Assembly (NCBI GenBank): GCA_947464185.1
Contig: CANHVY010000010.1
Location: 27,433-91,432 of the forward strand
DNA: 64,000 nucleotides
Direction of reading: 5' to 3'
Origin: Burkholderiales bacterium
GTDB taxonomy: Bacteria; Pseudomonadota; Gammaproteobacteria; Burkholderiales; Burkholderiaceae_C
The position numbers and the translations under genes are program-made. The notes under the pieces are model-generated. The model did not search any database and was not told the DNA's origin. It was given only the letters and a program-made list of their open reading frames with translations. Position 1 is the stretch's first letter, and each line of letters starts with the position of its first letter. This document shows positions 35,950-45,026 of the stretch, in pieces.

Positions 35950-37065
35950 ATGAAGTCCACCAATCCCAATGCCCTGACCTACGAGAAGTCGGGGGTGTTG
36001 TACGACCTGATCGACCCCGTGAAGGTCAGCGCCCAGCAAGCCGCCGCCAGCACGGCGATCCAACTGGCCGGGCACGGCTTCTCTGAGGTGGCCGCCTCTC
36101 GCGGGGAGTCGGCCTACGTCGTGGACGTCGGACCGTTCTTCCTGGCCAGCATCGTGGAGTGCCTGGGCAGCAAATCGCTGGTGGCCGACGAGATGTTGCG
36201 CCTGACGGGCCGCAGCCACTACGACGCCATCGCTCAAGACACGATCGCCATGGCGGTCAACGACTTGATCACCGTCGGGGCCACGCCCCTGGTGGTGCAG
36301 GCGTACTGGGCCGCTGGCGGCAGCGACTGGTTCGCCAACCGTACGCGTGCCGATGCGCTGATCCAGGGCTGGAAGCGGGCCTGCGAGGCGTGCGGCGTGG
36401 CCTGGGGGGGCGGAGAGACTCCGGCGCTGGGCGGCATCGTGGAGGAAGGTCGCATCGACCTCGCGGCCAGTTGCACGGGCATCATCCAGCCCAAGTCGCG
36501 CCTGTCAACCGGGGAAGCGTTGGCCGCGGGTGACGCGGTCGTGGTGCTCCCCTCCAGCGGCATCCACGCCAACGGACTGTCCCTCGCCCGCAAGGTCGCG
36601 CAGCGTCTGCCGGGCGGATACCTGACCGAGATCGCGCCCGGCCTGACCTATGGCGAAGCCTTGCTCGCACCCACCCCCTTGTATTCGACCGTTACCGAGG
36701 CCCTGCATCGCGCCGGGATCCATCCCCGCTACTGCGCCAACATCACCGGGCACGGTTGGCGCAAGCTGATGCGCCACCCTGGCGCCTTCACCTACCGGAT
36801 GCACACCGTACCGGAAGTACCGCGCGTGCTGAGCTTCATGGTCGAACATGCGGGCCTGGAGCCGGAAGACGCCTACGGAACGCTCAACATGGGGGCCGGC
36901 TTTGCTTTGTTCGTGCCCGAGTCCCAAGTGGTAGCCCTGCTGGAAGTGTGTGCGCAGGCGGGCATGCCAGCCCTCCTGGCAGGCCGAGTGGAAGAAGGAC
37001 CCAAGCAGGTGGTGATTGAGCCGCTTGGCGTGGTGTTTGACGCCAGCACATTGCGGTTGCGCTGA
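35950..37065 (+). CDS. PurM-like (AIR synthase-related) protein
   Basis: 371 residues. The whole PurM fold is recognisable: QDTIAMAVNDLITVGATPLV, GGETPALGGIVEEGRIDLA, LPSSGIHANGLSLARKV, NITGHGWRKLMR and YGTLNMGAGFALFVPE follow the order of phosphoribosylformylglycinamidine cyclo-ligase. The PurM signature TDGVGTK is changed to VECLGSK, and GGETAEMPG to GGETPALGG, so it is probably a paralogue rather than the purine enzyme. No pur genes are adjacent. Function unknown; an ATP-dependent ligase/kinase-like reaction is a guess from the fold. Confidence 0.8.
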   Translation: MKSTNPNALTYEKSGVLYDLIDPVKVSAQQAAASTAIQLAGHGFSEVAASRGESAYVVDVGPFFLASIVECLGSKSLVADEMLRLTGRSHYDAIAQDTIAMAVNDLITVGATPLVVQAYWAAGGSDWFANRTRADALIQGWKRACEACGVAWGGGETPALGGIVEEGRIDLAASCTGIIQPKSRLSTGEALAAGDAVVVLPSSGIHANGLSLARKVAQRLPGGYLTEIAPGLTYGEALLAPTPLYSTVTEALHRAGIHPRYCANITGHGWRKLMRHPGAFTYRMHTVPEVPRVLSFMVEHAGLEPEDAYGTLNMGAGFALFVPESQVVALLEVCAQAGMPALLAGRVEEGPKQVVIEPLGVVFDASTLRLR

Positions 37066-37424
37066 TCGCAGATCGCGTCACCAGCGGCTTGCATCCCCGA
37101 GGAGGGGCACCCCAACCCCCACCTGCCCACCAGCCAAGCCGGACCATTGACAGGCCGCACAGGCCAAGCGGCGTGCCCGGCCCGGTCCTGCGCGAAGGGT
37201 GGCAGGTCACCTACAATTCGAACGGACGGGCCTCCCCGCATGGAAGCGCGGCCAACCGGGTCAGGTGGGGAACCAAGCAGCCCTAACCGTGGCAACCAGT
37301 GCCGGGGTCAGGCTCGTCACCATTGCCCATGCCACTCCTGAAGAGCCGTCCACCTCAAGCGACGATCGGCCCAGGACCGGCCCCGACGAACCCCAACGCA
37401 GCCCCCTTGAATGGAGAGATGTCC
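37066..37424. other. 359-base gene-free region upstream of trxA
   Basis: No coding sequence is supported. A -10-like TACAAT occurs at 37212-37217, which would give trxA a leader of about 200 bases; a TTGACA at 37147-37152 is too far from it to be its -35. I see no clear terminator for the PurM-like gene and no recognisable small RNA, though the long leader could hide one. Confidence 0.4.
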
Positions 37425-37754
37425 ATGAGCGCAGCAACCGTGAAGCACGTCACCGACGCGACCTTCGAAACCGACGTGCTGAAGTCCGACCGGCCTGTGC
37501 TGGTGGACTATTGGGCCGAGTGGTGCGGCCCCTGCAAGATGATCGCTCCCATCCTCGACGACGTCTCACGTGACTACGGTGACCGGCTGCAGGTGGCCAA
37601 GATGAACGTCGATGAGAACCAGCAGGTGCCCGCCCAGTTCGGCATCCGTGGAATCCCCACCCTCATGCTGTTCAAGTCGGGCGAACTGGTGGCCACCAAG
37701 GTGGGAGCCCTGCCCAAGGCGCAGTTGACGGCCTTCATCGACAGCCACCTATAA
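37425..37754 (+). CDS. trxA: Thioredoxin
   Basis: 109 residues from the ATG at 37425 ([20 protein letters not shown]). GGAGAG at 37413-37418 gives a six-base spacing to this ATG; the ATG two codons earlier touches it. The active site is [17 protein letters not shown], and the cis-Pro loop is [15 protein letters not shown]. It reduces disulfides, including those of Bcp-type peroxiredoxins such as the one at 14467. Its stop codon overlaps the -10 box proposed for rho. Confidence 0.97.
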   Translation: MSAATVKHVTDATFETDVLKSDRPVLVDYWAEWCGPCKMIAPILDDVSRDYGDRLQVAKMNVDENQQVPAQFGIRGIPTLMLFKSGELVATKVGALPKAQLTAFIDSHL

Positions 37755-37755
37755 T
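37725..37755 (+). promoter_or_regulatory. Sigma-70-type promoter for rho within the end of trxA
   Basis: TTGACG (37725-37730), a 19-base spacer and a perfect TATAAT (37750-37755) that includes the trxA stop codon. The spacer is longer than ideal. It would give rho a leader of about 225 bases. Confidence 0.5.
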
Positions 37756-37988
37756 CGATTGAAGCTCGGGTTCAGGTGGAATTGGCACCTTCGGATCCGT
37801 TGCGAACAGATGCAGGACCCTGGTATCCCAGGTCCTGATCTCCCGGGCCCCGAACGTGGCGTATGCCGCGGGCCCTTTGCCAGGTTCCCTGGTCATCCCC
37901 CTGCTCTCTTGCGGCCTTCCTGCACCCGATGGAGGCCCGGTCTGGATCCATCCAGAGAGCACGGTTTCCTCGCGAAGAGGCTTCTCGC
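37756..37988 (+). promoter_or_regulatory. Structured rho leader
   Basis: Gene-free leader of rho. An imperfect hairpin spans 37814-37836 (AGGACCCTGG / CCCAGGTCCT), and a second one pairs GGGCCC at 37845-37850 with GGGCCC at 37870-37875, followed by TTT. In E. coli rho is autoregulated by attenuation in its leader; a similar role here is inference. Confidence 0.35.
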
Positions 37989-39251
37989 ATGCATTTATCC
38001 GAACTGAAGGCGCAGCACGTCTCCGAACTCATCAAGATGGGTGAGGCGCTGGAGATCGACAACGTCAGCCGTCTGCGCAAGCAGGAGCTGATGTTCGCCA
38101 TCATGAAGAAGCGCGCGAAGGCTGGCGAGCAGGTCTTCGGTGATGGTGTCCTGGAGGTGCTGCCCGACGGTTTCGGGTTCCTGCGCTCACCCGACACCAG
38201 TTACATGGCCAGCACGGACGACATCTACCTGTCGCCCAGCCAGGTGCGCAGATTCAACCTGCACACCGGCGACATGATCGAGGGCGAGGTGCGCGTCCCC
38301 AAGGACGGGGAACGCTACTTTGCGCTGGTGAAGGTCGATCGCGTCAACGGCCTCACTCCCGAGGAGAACAAGCACAAGATCATGTTCGAGAACCTGACCC
38401 CTCTGTTCCCGAAGGAACAGTTCAGGCTCGAGCGTGACATCAAGGGCGAAGAAAACGTCACGGGTCGGATCATCGATCTGGTCGCCCCCATCGGCAAGGG
38501 GCAGCGTGCCTTGCTGGTGGCGCAGCCCAAGACCGGCAAGACGATGATGATGCAGCACATCGCCCATGCTCTGGCGGCCAACCACCCTGACGCCCACCTG
38601 ATGGTGCTGCTGGTGGACGAGCGACCGGAAGAGGTGACCGAGATGCAGCGTACCGTCCGGGGCGAGGTCATCAGTTCCACCTTCGACGAACCGGCCGCCC
38701 GCCACGTGCAGGTGGCCGAAATGGTGATCGAGCGCGCCAAGCGCTTGGTGGAGTTGAAGAAGGATGTGGTCATCCTGCTGGACTCCATCACCCGGCTGGC
38801 GCGCGCTTACAACAACGTGCTGCCCTCCTCCGGCAAGGTGCTTACCGGCGGCGTGGATGCCAACGCTTTGCAAAGGCCCAAGCGTTTCTTCGGCGCAGCC
38901 CGAAACGTTGAGGAAGGCGGCTCCCTGACCATCATCGGCACTGCGCTCATCGACACCGGCAGCCGCATGGACGAGGTGATCTACGAGGAGTTCAAGGGCA
39001 CCGGCAACTGCGAGATCCATCTGGACCGCCGCATGGCCGAAAAGCGTGTCTATCCGTCCATCCTGATCAACAAGTCGGGCACGCGTCGCGAGGAACTGCT
39101 GCTCAAGCCGGAAATCCTGCAAAAGACCTGGATCCTGCGCAAGTTGCTCTACCCCATGGACGAGATCGAGTCCATGGAGTTCATGCTTGACAAGATGAAG
39201 GCCAGCAAGAACAACCTGGACTTCTTCGACATGATGAGGCGCGGGGGCTGA
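37989..39251 (+). CDS. rho: Transcription termination factor Rho
   Basis: 420 residues from the ATG at 37989 ([21 protein letters not shown]). RNA-dependent hexameric ATPase. RNA-binding cold-shock-like domain with [21 protein letters not shown], Walker [16 protein letters not shown], Walker [18 protein letters not shown]-loop and R-loop region [18 protein letters not shown], and the arginine finger near [14 protein letters not shown]. The length equals typical proteobacterial Rho, with no insertion. It lies downstream of trxA, a common gene order. Confidence 0.98.
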   Translation: MHLSELKAQHVSELIKMGEALEIDNVSRLRKQELMFAIMKKRAKAGEQVFGDGVLEVLPDGFGFLRSPDTSYMASTDDIYLSPSQVRRFNLHTGDMIEGEVRVPKDGERYFALVKVDRVNGLTPEENKHKIMFENLTPLFPKEQFRLERDIKGEENVTGRIIDLVAPIGKGQRALLVAQPKTGKTMMMQHIAHALAANHPDAHLMVLLVDERPEEVTEMQRTVRGEVISSTFDEPAARHVQVAEMVIERAKRLVELKKDVVILLDSITRLARAYNNVLPSSGKVLTGGVDANALQRPKRFFGAARNVEEGGSLTIIGTALIDTGSRMDEVIYEEFKGTGNCEIHLDRRMAEKRVYPSILINKSGTRREELLLKPEILQKTWILRKLLYPMDEIESMEFMLDKMKASKNNLDFFDMMRRGG

Positions 39252-39317
39252 GGTCCGTCACTGACGGCCAACACCAGCCCTAGTCCATCGACGCCTCGAT
39301 CGCGGCCTGTCGAGGCC

Positions 39318-39323
39318 TATAAT
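39318..39323 (+). promoter_or_regulatory. -10 TATAAT upstream of rpmE2
   Basis: Perfect TATAAT 79 bases before the rpmE2 start, in the 151-base gap after rho. No good -35 is seen. No obvious Zur operator is recognised. Confidence 0.4.
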
Positions 39324-39402
39324 GTTGGGTTTTTTGATCCATCGGCAAGTGCGTCCGGGTTCACCTTCCGAGGCGTGGCTGCCAGCAACCAAAGAGGTTT
39401 CC

Positions 39403-39663
39403 ATGAAAGAAGGCATCCATCCGGCTTATCGCGACGTGTGCTTCGTCGATCTGTCCAACGGATTCAAGTTCGTCACCCGTTCCTGCCTGCAGTCCAAGGA
39501 AATGATCAAGATGGAGGACGGACGCGAACTACCGCTGATGAAGCTGGAAACCTCCAGCGAATCGCACCCCTTCTACACGGGCACGCAGAAGAGCGTGGAC
39601 AGCCTGGGTGGACGCGTGGAGAAGTTCCGCAACAAGTTTGCACGTGTGGGCCTGAAGAAGTGA
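39403..39663 (+). CDS. rpmE2: 50S ribosomal protein L31 type B
   Basis: 86 residues from the ATG at 39403 ([20 protein letters not shown]). Type B (zinc-independent) L31: it lacks the paired CxxC motifs of type A and has the family segments [13 protein letters not shown] and [25 protein letters not shown]. Surface protein of the large ribosomal subunit bridging to the 30S head. A strong intrinsic terminator follows 22 bases after the stop. Confidence 0.96.
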   Translation: MKEGIHPAYRDVCFVDLSNGFKFVTRSCLQSKEMIKMEDGRELPLMKLETSSESHPFYTGTQKSVDSLGGRVEKFRNKFARVGLKK

Positions 39664-39685
39664 TTTCGGATTCACGCTGACAACA

Positions 39686-39710
39686 GGGCAGCCTTGGCTG
39701 CCCTTTTTTT
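39686..39710 (+). terminator. Intrinsic terminator after rpmE2
   Basis: Perfect 8-bp stem GGGCAGCC / GGCTGCCC (39686-39693 with 39696-39703), a two-base TT centre (loop probably larger in practice) and seven Ts. The clearest rho-independent terminator in the window. Confidence 0.9.
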
Positions 39711-39748
39711 CGTGGGATCCTCGTGGGCTCCGTCAGAATACCTGCAGC

Positions 39749-41434
39749 ATGAGCGTATCGAATGCCCCTTGGGTGACCCGCAGGGAAGTGGCGCGCTTGC
39801 CGAGGCCTGCCTTGCTGCTGTTCTGTGCCCTGTGGCTGCTGCCCGGCTTTGTGGGGCGCGACCCATGGCGCCAGGTAGAGGTCACTTCTTACGGCGTCAT
39901 GCTGGCCATGGCCCAGGACCGGACCTCCTGGTGGGCGCCGACCATCGCCGGCCTGCCGGTGGAGGTGGCCTTGCTCCCGCATTGGCTGGGGGCTCTGGCC
40001 ATCCAGGCTCTGGGGCATTGGACGGGCCCCGTCGTGGCGGTGCGGCTGGCGTTCGGAGGGCTGTTGCTGTTGGCAATGGCGTGTGTCTGGTATGCGACCT
40101 TTCACCTGGCTCGCACCGAAGCCGCACAGCCGGCTCCCCTGCCCTTTGGTGGCGAGGCCCCGGCAGTGGACTACGCCCGGGCCTTGGCCGACGGTGGGTT
40201 GCTGGCCTTCATCGCCACACTGGGATTGCTGCAACTGGGTCACGAAACCAGCCCGGAGGTGCTGCAACTGGCCTGCAGCAGCGCCTTCCTCTGGTGTGTG
40301 GCGGCAGCCCCCTGGCGTAGGTTCACTCCCCGGCTCACCTTGATGCTTTGTCTGCCCCTGATGGCCGCCGGTGGGGCTCCCGGCATCGCTGTGGCCATGG
40401 GTCTGCTGGGCGTGGCGATCTGCGCCCGGTCGGGCTATCCAGGTGCGCGGCAGCTGGTACCTTGGCTGATGGCATCCCTTGTCGGGGCGGTCTTCATAGC
40501 CATCCAACTGGGTACCTGGCGCTGGCGCTACGGGCTGGAACCTTCGTGGGAGGAGGCGCTCTTGATCCTTCGCGAGTGGATTTGGTTCCTCTGGCCCGCT
40601 TGGCCCCTGGCCTTATGGACGGCTTGGCGATGGCGAGCCAACTGGGCCAGCCGCCACGTGGCCCTTCCTCTTGCGGCGACCACCTGTGCCATTGTCGGAA
40701 GTGTCTTCGTTGGAGGAGACGATCGCGTACTGATGCTGGCCGCGCCTGGCATGGCCATCCTGGCGGCGTTCGCGCTGCCCACGTTCAGGCGCCAGGCATC
40801 GTCCGTCATCGACTGGTTCTCGATCTTCTTCTTCAGCGCCACGGCACTGTTCATCTGGTTCATGTACGCGGCCATGCACACGGGCTGGCCGGCGAAGCCC
40901 GCAGCGAACGTGGCCAAACTGGCGCGCGGCTATGTACCTGAGTTCAGCGCCGTCGCCCTGCTCCTGGCGCTGGCCGGCACCCTGGCATGGCTTGCCCTCG
41001 TACGCTGGCGAACCCGCCGACAAGTGCACCCTTTGTGGAAGAGCATGGTGCTGCCCGCCGGGGGCGTGGTGCTGTGCTGGCTGCTACTTATGACCTTGTG
41101 GCTGCCACTTCTGGACTACGCACGAAGCTACCGCCCTGTGGTTGATCGTGTGCTGCCCCACCTGGGATCAATGTCTGCTGGTGCATGCGTCGAGGTCAGA
41201 GGGGCTCATCCGGCGTTGCTGGCCTCGCTGGAGGTTTTCTCCACCCTGCGCTACGAGGCCCAGTCTCGAGCGGGCCAGACTCCCCGATGCGAAGCCCTGA
41301 TCCAGGTGGCCAAGGGTTCGACGCAACTGCTTCCCCCCTCGATGCCGGGGTGGCGGCTGAGCGCCACGGTCCTGCGTCCCACCGACCGTGAGGAGAAGGT
41401 GGGTGTCTACTGGCGCGTGACAGACGCCCCTTGA
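39749..41434 (+). CDS. Multi-pass membrane protein, GT-C/ArnT-like glycosyltransferase candidate
   Basis: 561 residues with roughly ten to twelve hydrophobic segments over residues 20-465 and a soluble C-terminal domain (~465-561, GACVEVRGAHPALLASLEVF). The motif LPGFVGRDPWRQVEVTSYGV after the first helix resembles the acidic first-loop motif of family 39 GT-C enzymes, which transfer sugars from lipid carriers. I cannot identify donor or acceptor. A -10-like CAGAAT lies nine bases before the ATG. The gene stands alone between rpmE2 and convergent glmM. Confidence 0.75.
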   Translation: MSVSNAPWVTRREVARLPRPALLLFCALWLLPGFVGRDPWRQVEVTSYGVMLAMAQDRTSWWAPTIAGLPVEVALLPHWLGALAIQALGHWTGPVVAVRLAFGGLLLLAMACVWYATFHLARTEAAQPAPLPFGGEAPAVDYARALADGGLLAFIATLGLLQLGHETSPEVLQLACSSAFLWCVAAAPWRRFTPRLTLMLCLPLMAAGGAPGIAVAMGLLGVAICARSGYPGARQLVPWLMASLVGAVFIAIQLGTWRWRYGLEPSWEEALLILREWIWFLWPAWPLALWTAWRWRANWASRHVALPLAATTCAIVGSVFVGGDDRVLMLAAPGMAILAAFALPTFRRQASSVIDWFSIFFFSATALFIWFMYAAMHTGWPAKPAANVAKLARGYVPEFSAVALLLALAGTLAWLALVRWRTRRQVHPLWKSMVLPAGGVVLCWLLLMTLWLPLLDYARSYRPVVDRVLPHLGSMSAGACVEVRGAHPALLASLEVFSTLRYEAQSRAGQTPRCEALIQVAKGSTQLLPPSMPGWRLSATVLRPTDREEKVGVYWRVTDAP

Positions 41435-41452
41435 ACACCTCAACCTGAGAAT

Positions 41453-42787
41453 TCAGGCTGGCGCCAAGGCATCAGCAAGCGCCTGCGCACTGGAGCGCGC
41501 CAACTCCTGCTCTGAAGCCTCCACCATCACCCGCACCACCGGCTCGGTGCCCGAGGGCCTCAGCAACACCCGGCCGCGCCCGGCCAGATGCTGCTCCACT
41601 TCCGCCCTCACTTGCACCAGGCGCGCGTTGCTGGACCAGTCGGCGCCAGGCGCCATACGCACATTCAGCAGTACCTGCGGGAACAGCTGGACGTCCTCCA
41701 GCATTTCCTTCAGGCCCCTCCCCTGTCGGATGCTCGCCTGGAGCACCAGCAAGGCACTGATCAAGCCGTCACCCGTGCTGTGGTGGTCGAGGGCCAGGAG
41801 ATGGCCCGAGCCCTCGCCACCCAACAGCCAACCGCGCCGTCCCAACTCTTCCAGCACGTAGCGATCCCCCACCTTGGCGCGCACAAGTTCGATACCGTGT
41901 CGAGCGAGGGCCTGCTCTACGCCGAGGTTGGTCATCAAGGTGCCTACCACCCCCTGTGGGGGCCTGCCTTGTCGCACCCGATCAAGCGCCATCACGTACA
42001 GCAGTTGATCTCCGTCGAACACTGACCCCTCGGCATCAACCAGCAGCAACCGGTCGGCATCGCCGTCCAGCGCAACCCCATAGTCGGCTTGCTGGGCACG
42101 AACGGTCTCGACCAGCGCAGCGGGAGCCGTGGCACCGAAGCCGGCATTGATGTTGAAACCATCGGGTGCACATCCGATGCGGCTGACCTGCGCACCCAAT
42201 TCGTGAAACACCGCCGGGGCGACCTGATACGCCGCCCCATGGGCAGCATCCACCACCACCCTCACACCCTTGAGCGAGAGTTCAGCGGAAAAAGTGGACT
42301 TGCAGAACTCCACATACCGCCCGCCGGCATCATCCAGGCGGCGCGCCTTGCCCAGGCTCGCGGCATCGGCCCACTTGGGTTCGGCAGTCAGCGCTTGTTC
42401 CACCTCCAGTTCCCACGCATCAGGCAACTTCTCGCCCCGCGCAGAGAAGAACTTGATGCCGTTGTCTTCGAAAGGGTTGTGGGACGCGCTGATCACGACC
42501 CCTAGGTCCAGCCGCAAGGCGCGGGTGAGGTAAGCGATGCCGGGCGTAGGCAGCGGCCCGCTGAGCACCACGTTCACCCCTGCCGAGGAGAAACCCGCCT
42601 CCAGCGCAGACTCGATCATGTAGCCTGAGACACGCGTGTCCTTGCCGATCAGCACGGTGGGCGCGGTGCCGTGCTGACGCAGGACCCGGCCCACGGCGTG
42701 ACCCAAGCGCAGCATGAAATCCGCCGTGATGACCCCCTGGCCCACCTGGCCACGAATCCCGTCCGTTCCGAAGTAACGTCTTGTCAT
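41453..42787 (-). CDS. glmM: Phosphoglucosamine mutase
   Basis: 444 residues. Interconverts glucosamine-6-phosphate and glucosamine-1-phosphate for UDP-GlcNAc and cell-wall synthesis. Starts [21 protein letters not shown]; the phosphoserine is S102 in [20 protein letters not shown]; metal loop [11 protein letters not shown]; sugar loop [18 protein letters not shown]; phosphate loop [15 protein letters not shown]. Same strand and downstream of ftsH, as in many proteobacteria (without folP between them here). Confidence 0.97.
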   Translation of the reverse strand: MTRRYFGTDGIRGQVGQGVITADFMLRLGHAVGRVLRQHGTAPTVLIGKDTRVSGYMIESALEAGFSSAGVNVVLSGPLPTPGIAYLTRALRLDLGVVISASHNPFEDNGIKFFSARGEKLPDAWELEVEQALTAEPKWADAASLGKARRLDDAGGRYVEFCKSTFSAELSLKGVRVVVDAAHGAAYQVAPAVFHELGAQVSRIGCAPDGFNINAGFGATAPAALVETVRAQQADYGVALDGDADRLLLVDAEGSVFDGDQLLYVMALDRVRQGRPPQGVVGTLMTNLGVEQALARHGIELVRAKVGDRYVLEELGRRGWLLGGEGSGHLLALDHHSTGDGLISALLVLQASIRQGRGLKEMLEDVQLFPQVLLNVRMAPGADWSSNARLVQVRAEVEQHLAGRGRVLLRPSGTEPVVRVMVEASEQELARSSAQALADALAPA

Positions 42788-42856
42788 TCCCAGCTTTCAT
42801 TGTCTTGCGAACGAATGATGCCGCTCGCTCAAGCTACATTCGTGCCGCAAAGCAAA

Positions 42857-42877
42857 GCGGGGCCTTTACGGCCCCGC
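42857..42877 (-). terminator. Intrinsic terminator downstream of ftsH
   Basis: On the minus strand an 8-bp perfect stem GCGGGGCC / GGCCCCGC with a five-base loop, followed by TTTGCTTTGC. Lies 37 bases after the ftsH stop and before glmM, suggesting that glmM has its own promoter or depends on readthrough. Confidence 0.7.
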
Positions 42878-42913
42878 CCCCTCTGAATCAATCTCAAGCG
42901 AACTGCAACAGCT

Positions 42914-44830
42914 TCAAGCTGCCGCCGGTGCACTGTCCGTGCTGACGGCTGCCTCGCCACCACCACCGCCCCCACCAGCCTTGGGAGGCTGGGCGGTCCA
43001 GTCCTTGGGCGGACGGGGCGGCTTGCCGCTCATGATGTCATCGATCTGCTCACTGTCGATCGTTTCCCATTCCAAGAGCGCCTTGGCCATCGCGTGCATC
43101 TTGTCCTTGTGTCCTTCAATCAAGGAGCGAGCGATCGAGTACTGCTCGTCAATGATCTTGCGGATTTGCAGATCCACCTTCTGCATGGTCTGTTCTGACA
43201 CATTGACCTGCTTGGTCACCGAGCGCCCAAGGAACACCTCTCCCTCGTTCTCGGCGTAGACCATGGGGCCCAGCTCGTCCGTCATGCCATAGCGCGTGAC
43301 CATGTCGCGGGCAATCTGTGTCGCCCGTTCAAAGTCGTTGCTGGCACCGGTGGTCATCTGGTTCATGAACACCTCTTCCGCGATGCGGCCGCCGAACAGC
43401 ACCGAGATGGTGGAAAGCATGCGCTCCTTGTCCATGCTGTAGCGGTCACCCTCGGGCAACTGCATGGTCACGCCCAAAGCCCTACCTCGGGGAATCACCG
43501 TCACCTTGTGCACCGGATCCGTCTTGGGCATCAACCGGGCAACCAGAGCATGTCCCGCCTCGTGGTAGGCCGTGTTGCGGCGCTCATCCTCGGGCATGAC
43601 CATGGACTTCCGCTCGGGGCCCATCATGATCTTGTCCTTGGCCTTCTCGAAGTCGACCATCTCCACCACACGCGCGCTGCGTCGCGCGGCGAACAGGGCA
43701 GCTTCGTTGACCAGATTGGCCAGATCTGCGCCCGAGAAGCCCGGCGTACCGCGCGCCAGAATGTCGGCACGGATGTCCTGCCCCACCGGCACCTTGCGCA
43801 TGTGCACGTTGAGGATCTGTTCGCGGCCACGAACATCAGGCAACGTCACATAGACTTGGCGATCGAAGCGGCCAGGGCGCAACAGAGCGGGATCCAGAAT
43901 GTCGGGCCGGTTCGTGGCCGCCATCACGATGACGCCGAGATTCGTCTCAAAGCCGTCCATCTCGACCAGCATCTGGTTCAGCGTCTGCTCTCGCTCGTCA
44001 TTGCCACCGCCCAGACCGGCTCCGCGGTGCCGACCCACTGCGTCGATTTCATCCACAAAGATGATGCAGGGCGCGCTCTTCTTGGCTTGCTCGAACATGT
44101 CGCGCACGCGCGCAGCACCCACGCCCACGAACATCTCGACGAAGTCCGAGCCCGAGATGCTGAAAAAGGGCACCTTGGCTTCACCCGCGATGGCCTTGGC
44201 CAAGAGGGTCTTGCCCGTACCCGGAGGACCCACGAGAAGAACCCCTCGCGGAATGCGCCCACCCAGCTTCTGAAACTTCTGCGGGTCCTTCAGGAAGTCG
44301 ACCAACTCCTTGACCTCCTCCTTGGCCTCGTCGCAGCCGGCCACATCAGCGAAGGTGGTTGAGTTGTTGGCCTCGTCCAGCATCCGAGCCTTGCTTTTGC
44401 CAAAACTGAAGGCACCGCCTTTGCCGCCACCTTGCATCTGGCGCATGAAATAGATCCACACCCCAATCAGCAGCAGCATCGGCCCCCAACTGACGAGGAT
44501 GCTCATCAGCAGAGAGGGCTCCTCGCGGGACTTCACATCGAACTTCACGCCATTGGCGCGCAGATCGCCCACCAAACCTCTGTCGAGGTAAGTGGCAGTG
44601 GCACGCAAGCGCTTGTCGTCAACCGTGGTGGCCACGATCTCGGTGCCGCCGCCAGGCTTCTCCTCCAGGACTGCAAACTTGATGCGCTTGGCCTGCACCT
44701 CGTCCAGGAATTCAGAATAGCCGATCTGGTTGCCCTGCATCGCCCCCCGGTCGAACTGCTTGAACACGGTGAACAGCACCAGGGCGATCACCAGCCAGAC
44801 AGCCACCTTGGAGAACCATTGATTGTTCAC
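42914..44830 (-). CDS. ftsH: ATP-dependent zinc metalloprotease FtsH
   Basis: 638 residues if translation starts at the GTG at 44830 ([20 protein letters not shown]), five bases after AAGGAG; the GTG one codon earlier is too close to it. Two membrane helices (~8-25 and ~100-120) flank a periplasmic domain. AAA+ domain: Walker [17 protein letters not shown], Walker B IFVDEID, SRH motif [20 protein letters not shown]. Peptidase HEAGH motif. The C-terminus has a seven-Gly run. Degrades membrane and regulatory proteins, including RpoH in E. coli. Confidence 0.97.
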   Translation of the reverse strand: MNNQWFSKVAVWLVIALVLFTVFKQFDRGAMQGNQIGYSEFLDEVQAKRIKFAVLEEKPGGGTEIVATTVDDKRLRATATYLDRGLVGDLRANGVKFDVKSREEPSLLMSILVSWGPMLLLIGVWIYFMRQMQGGGKGGAFSFGKSKARMLDEANNSTTFADVAGCDEAKEEVKELVDFLKDPQKFQKLGGRIPRGVLLVGPPGTGKTLLAKAIAGEAKVPFFSISGSDFVEMFVGVGAARVRDMFEQAKKSAPCIIFVDEIDAVGRHRGAGLGGGNDEREQTLNQMLVEMDGFETNLGVIVMAATNRPDILDPALLRPGRFDRQVYVTLPDVRGREQILNVHMRKVPVGQDIRADILARGTPGFSGADLANLVNEAALFAARRSARVVEMVDFEKAKDKIMMGPERKSMVMPEDERRNTAYHEAGHALVARLMPKTDPVHKVTVIPRGRALGVTMQLPEGDRYSMDKERMLSTISVLFGGRIAEEVFMNQMTTGASNDFERATQIARDMVTRYGMTDELGPMVYAENEGEVFLGRSVTKQVNVSEQTMQKVDLQIRKIIDEQYSIARSLIEGHKDKMHAMAKALLEWETIDSEQIDDIMSGKPPRPPKDWTAQPPKAGGGGGGGEAAVSTDSAPAAA

Positions 44831-44859
44831 CACTGCTCCTTCACAACAGACGGCACAGG

Positions 44860-44876
44860 AGGGGAAAGACTCCCCT
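44860..44876 (-). promoter_or_regulatory. Hairpin in the ftsH 5' untranslated region
   Basis: AGGGGA / TCCCCT pair perfectly across a five-base loop, about 30 bases before the GTG start and between the sigma-32-type promoter and the ribosome binding site. It does not cover the Shine-Dalgarno, so direct control of translation is uncertain. Confidence 0.4.
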
Positions 44877-44891
44877 TTGCTGCACTTCTAA

Positions 44892-44919
44892 ATATGGGGA
44901 TGAGTGTAGGGCAGTCAAG
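44892..44919 (-). promoter_or_regulatory. Sigma-32-type heat-shock promoter of ftsH
   Basis: On the minus strand CTTGAC (44919-44914), a 14-base spacer and CCCCATAT (44899-44892). The -10 is a perfect match to the RpoH consensus CCCCATNT. The spacer length equals that at clpB. Confidence 0.75.
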
Positions 44920-45026
44920 GGCTCCTTCATGGGATCCAGGAGATACCGTCCCCGCAGGAGATGAACCGGCCCAGGCCATGGTCCCAAGCCCCTGCGGCTG
45001 CGATGCTTGCGCGCATGAAGCATGGG

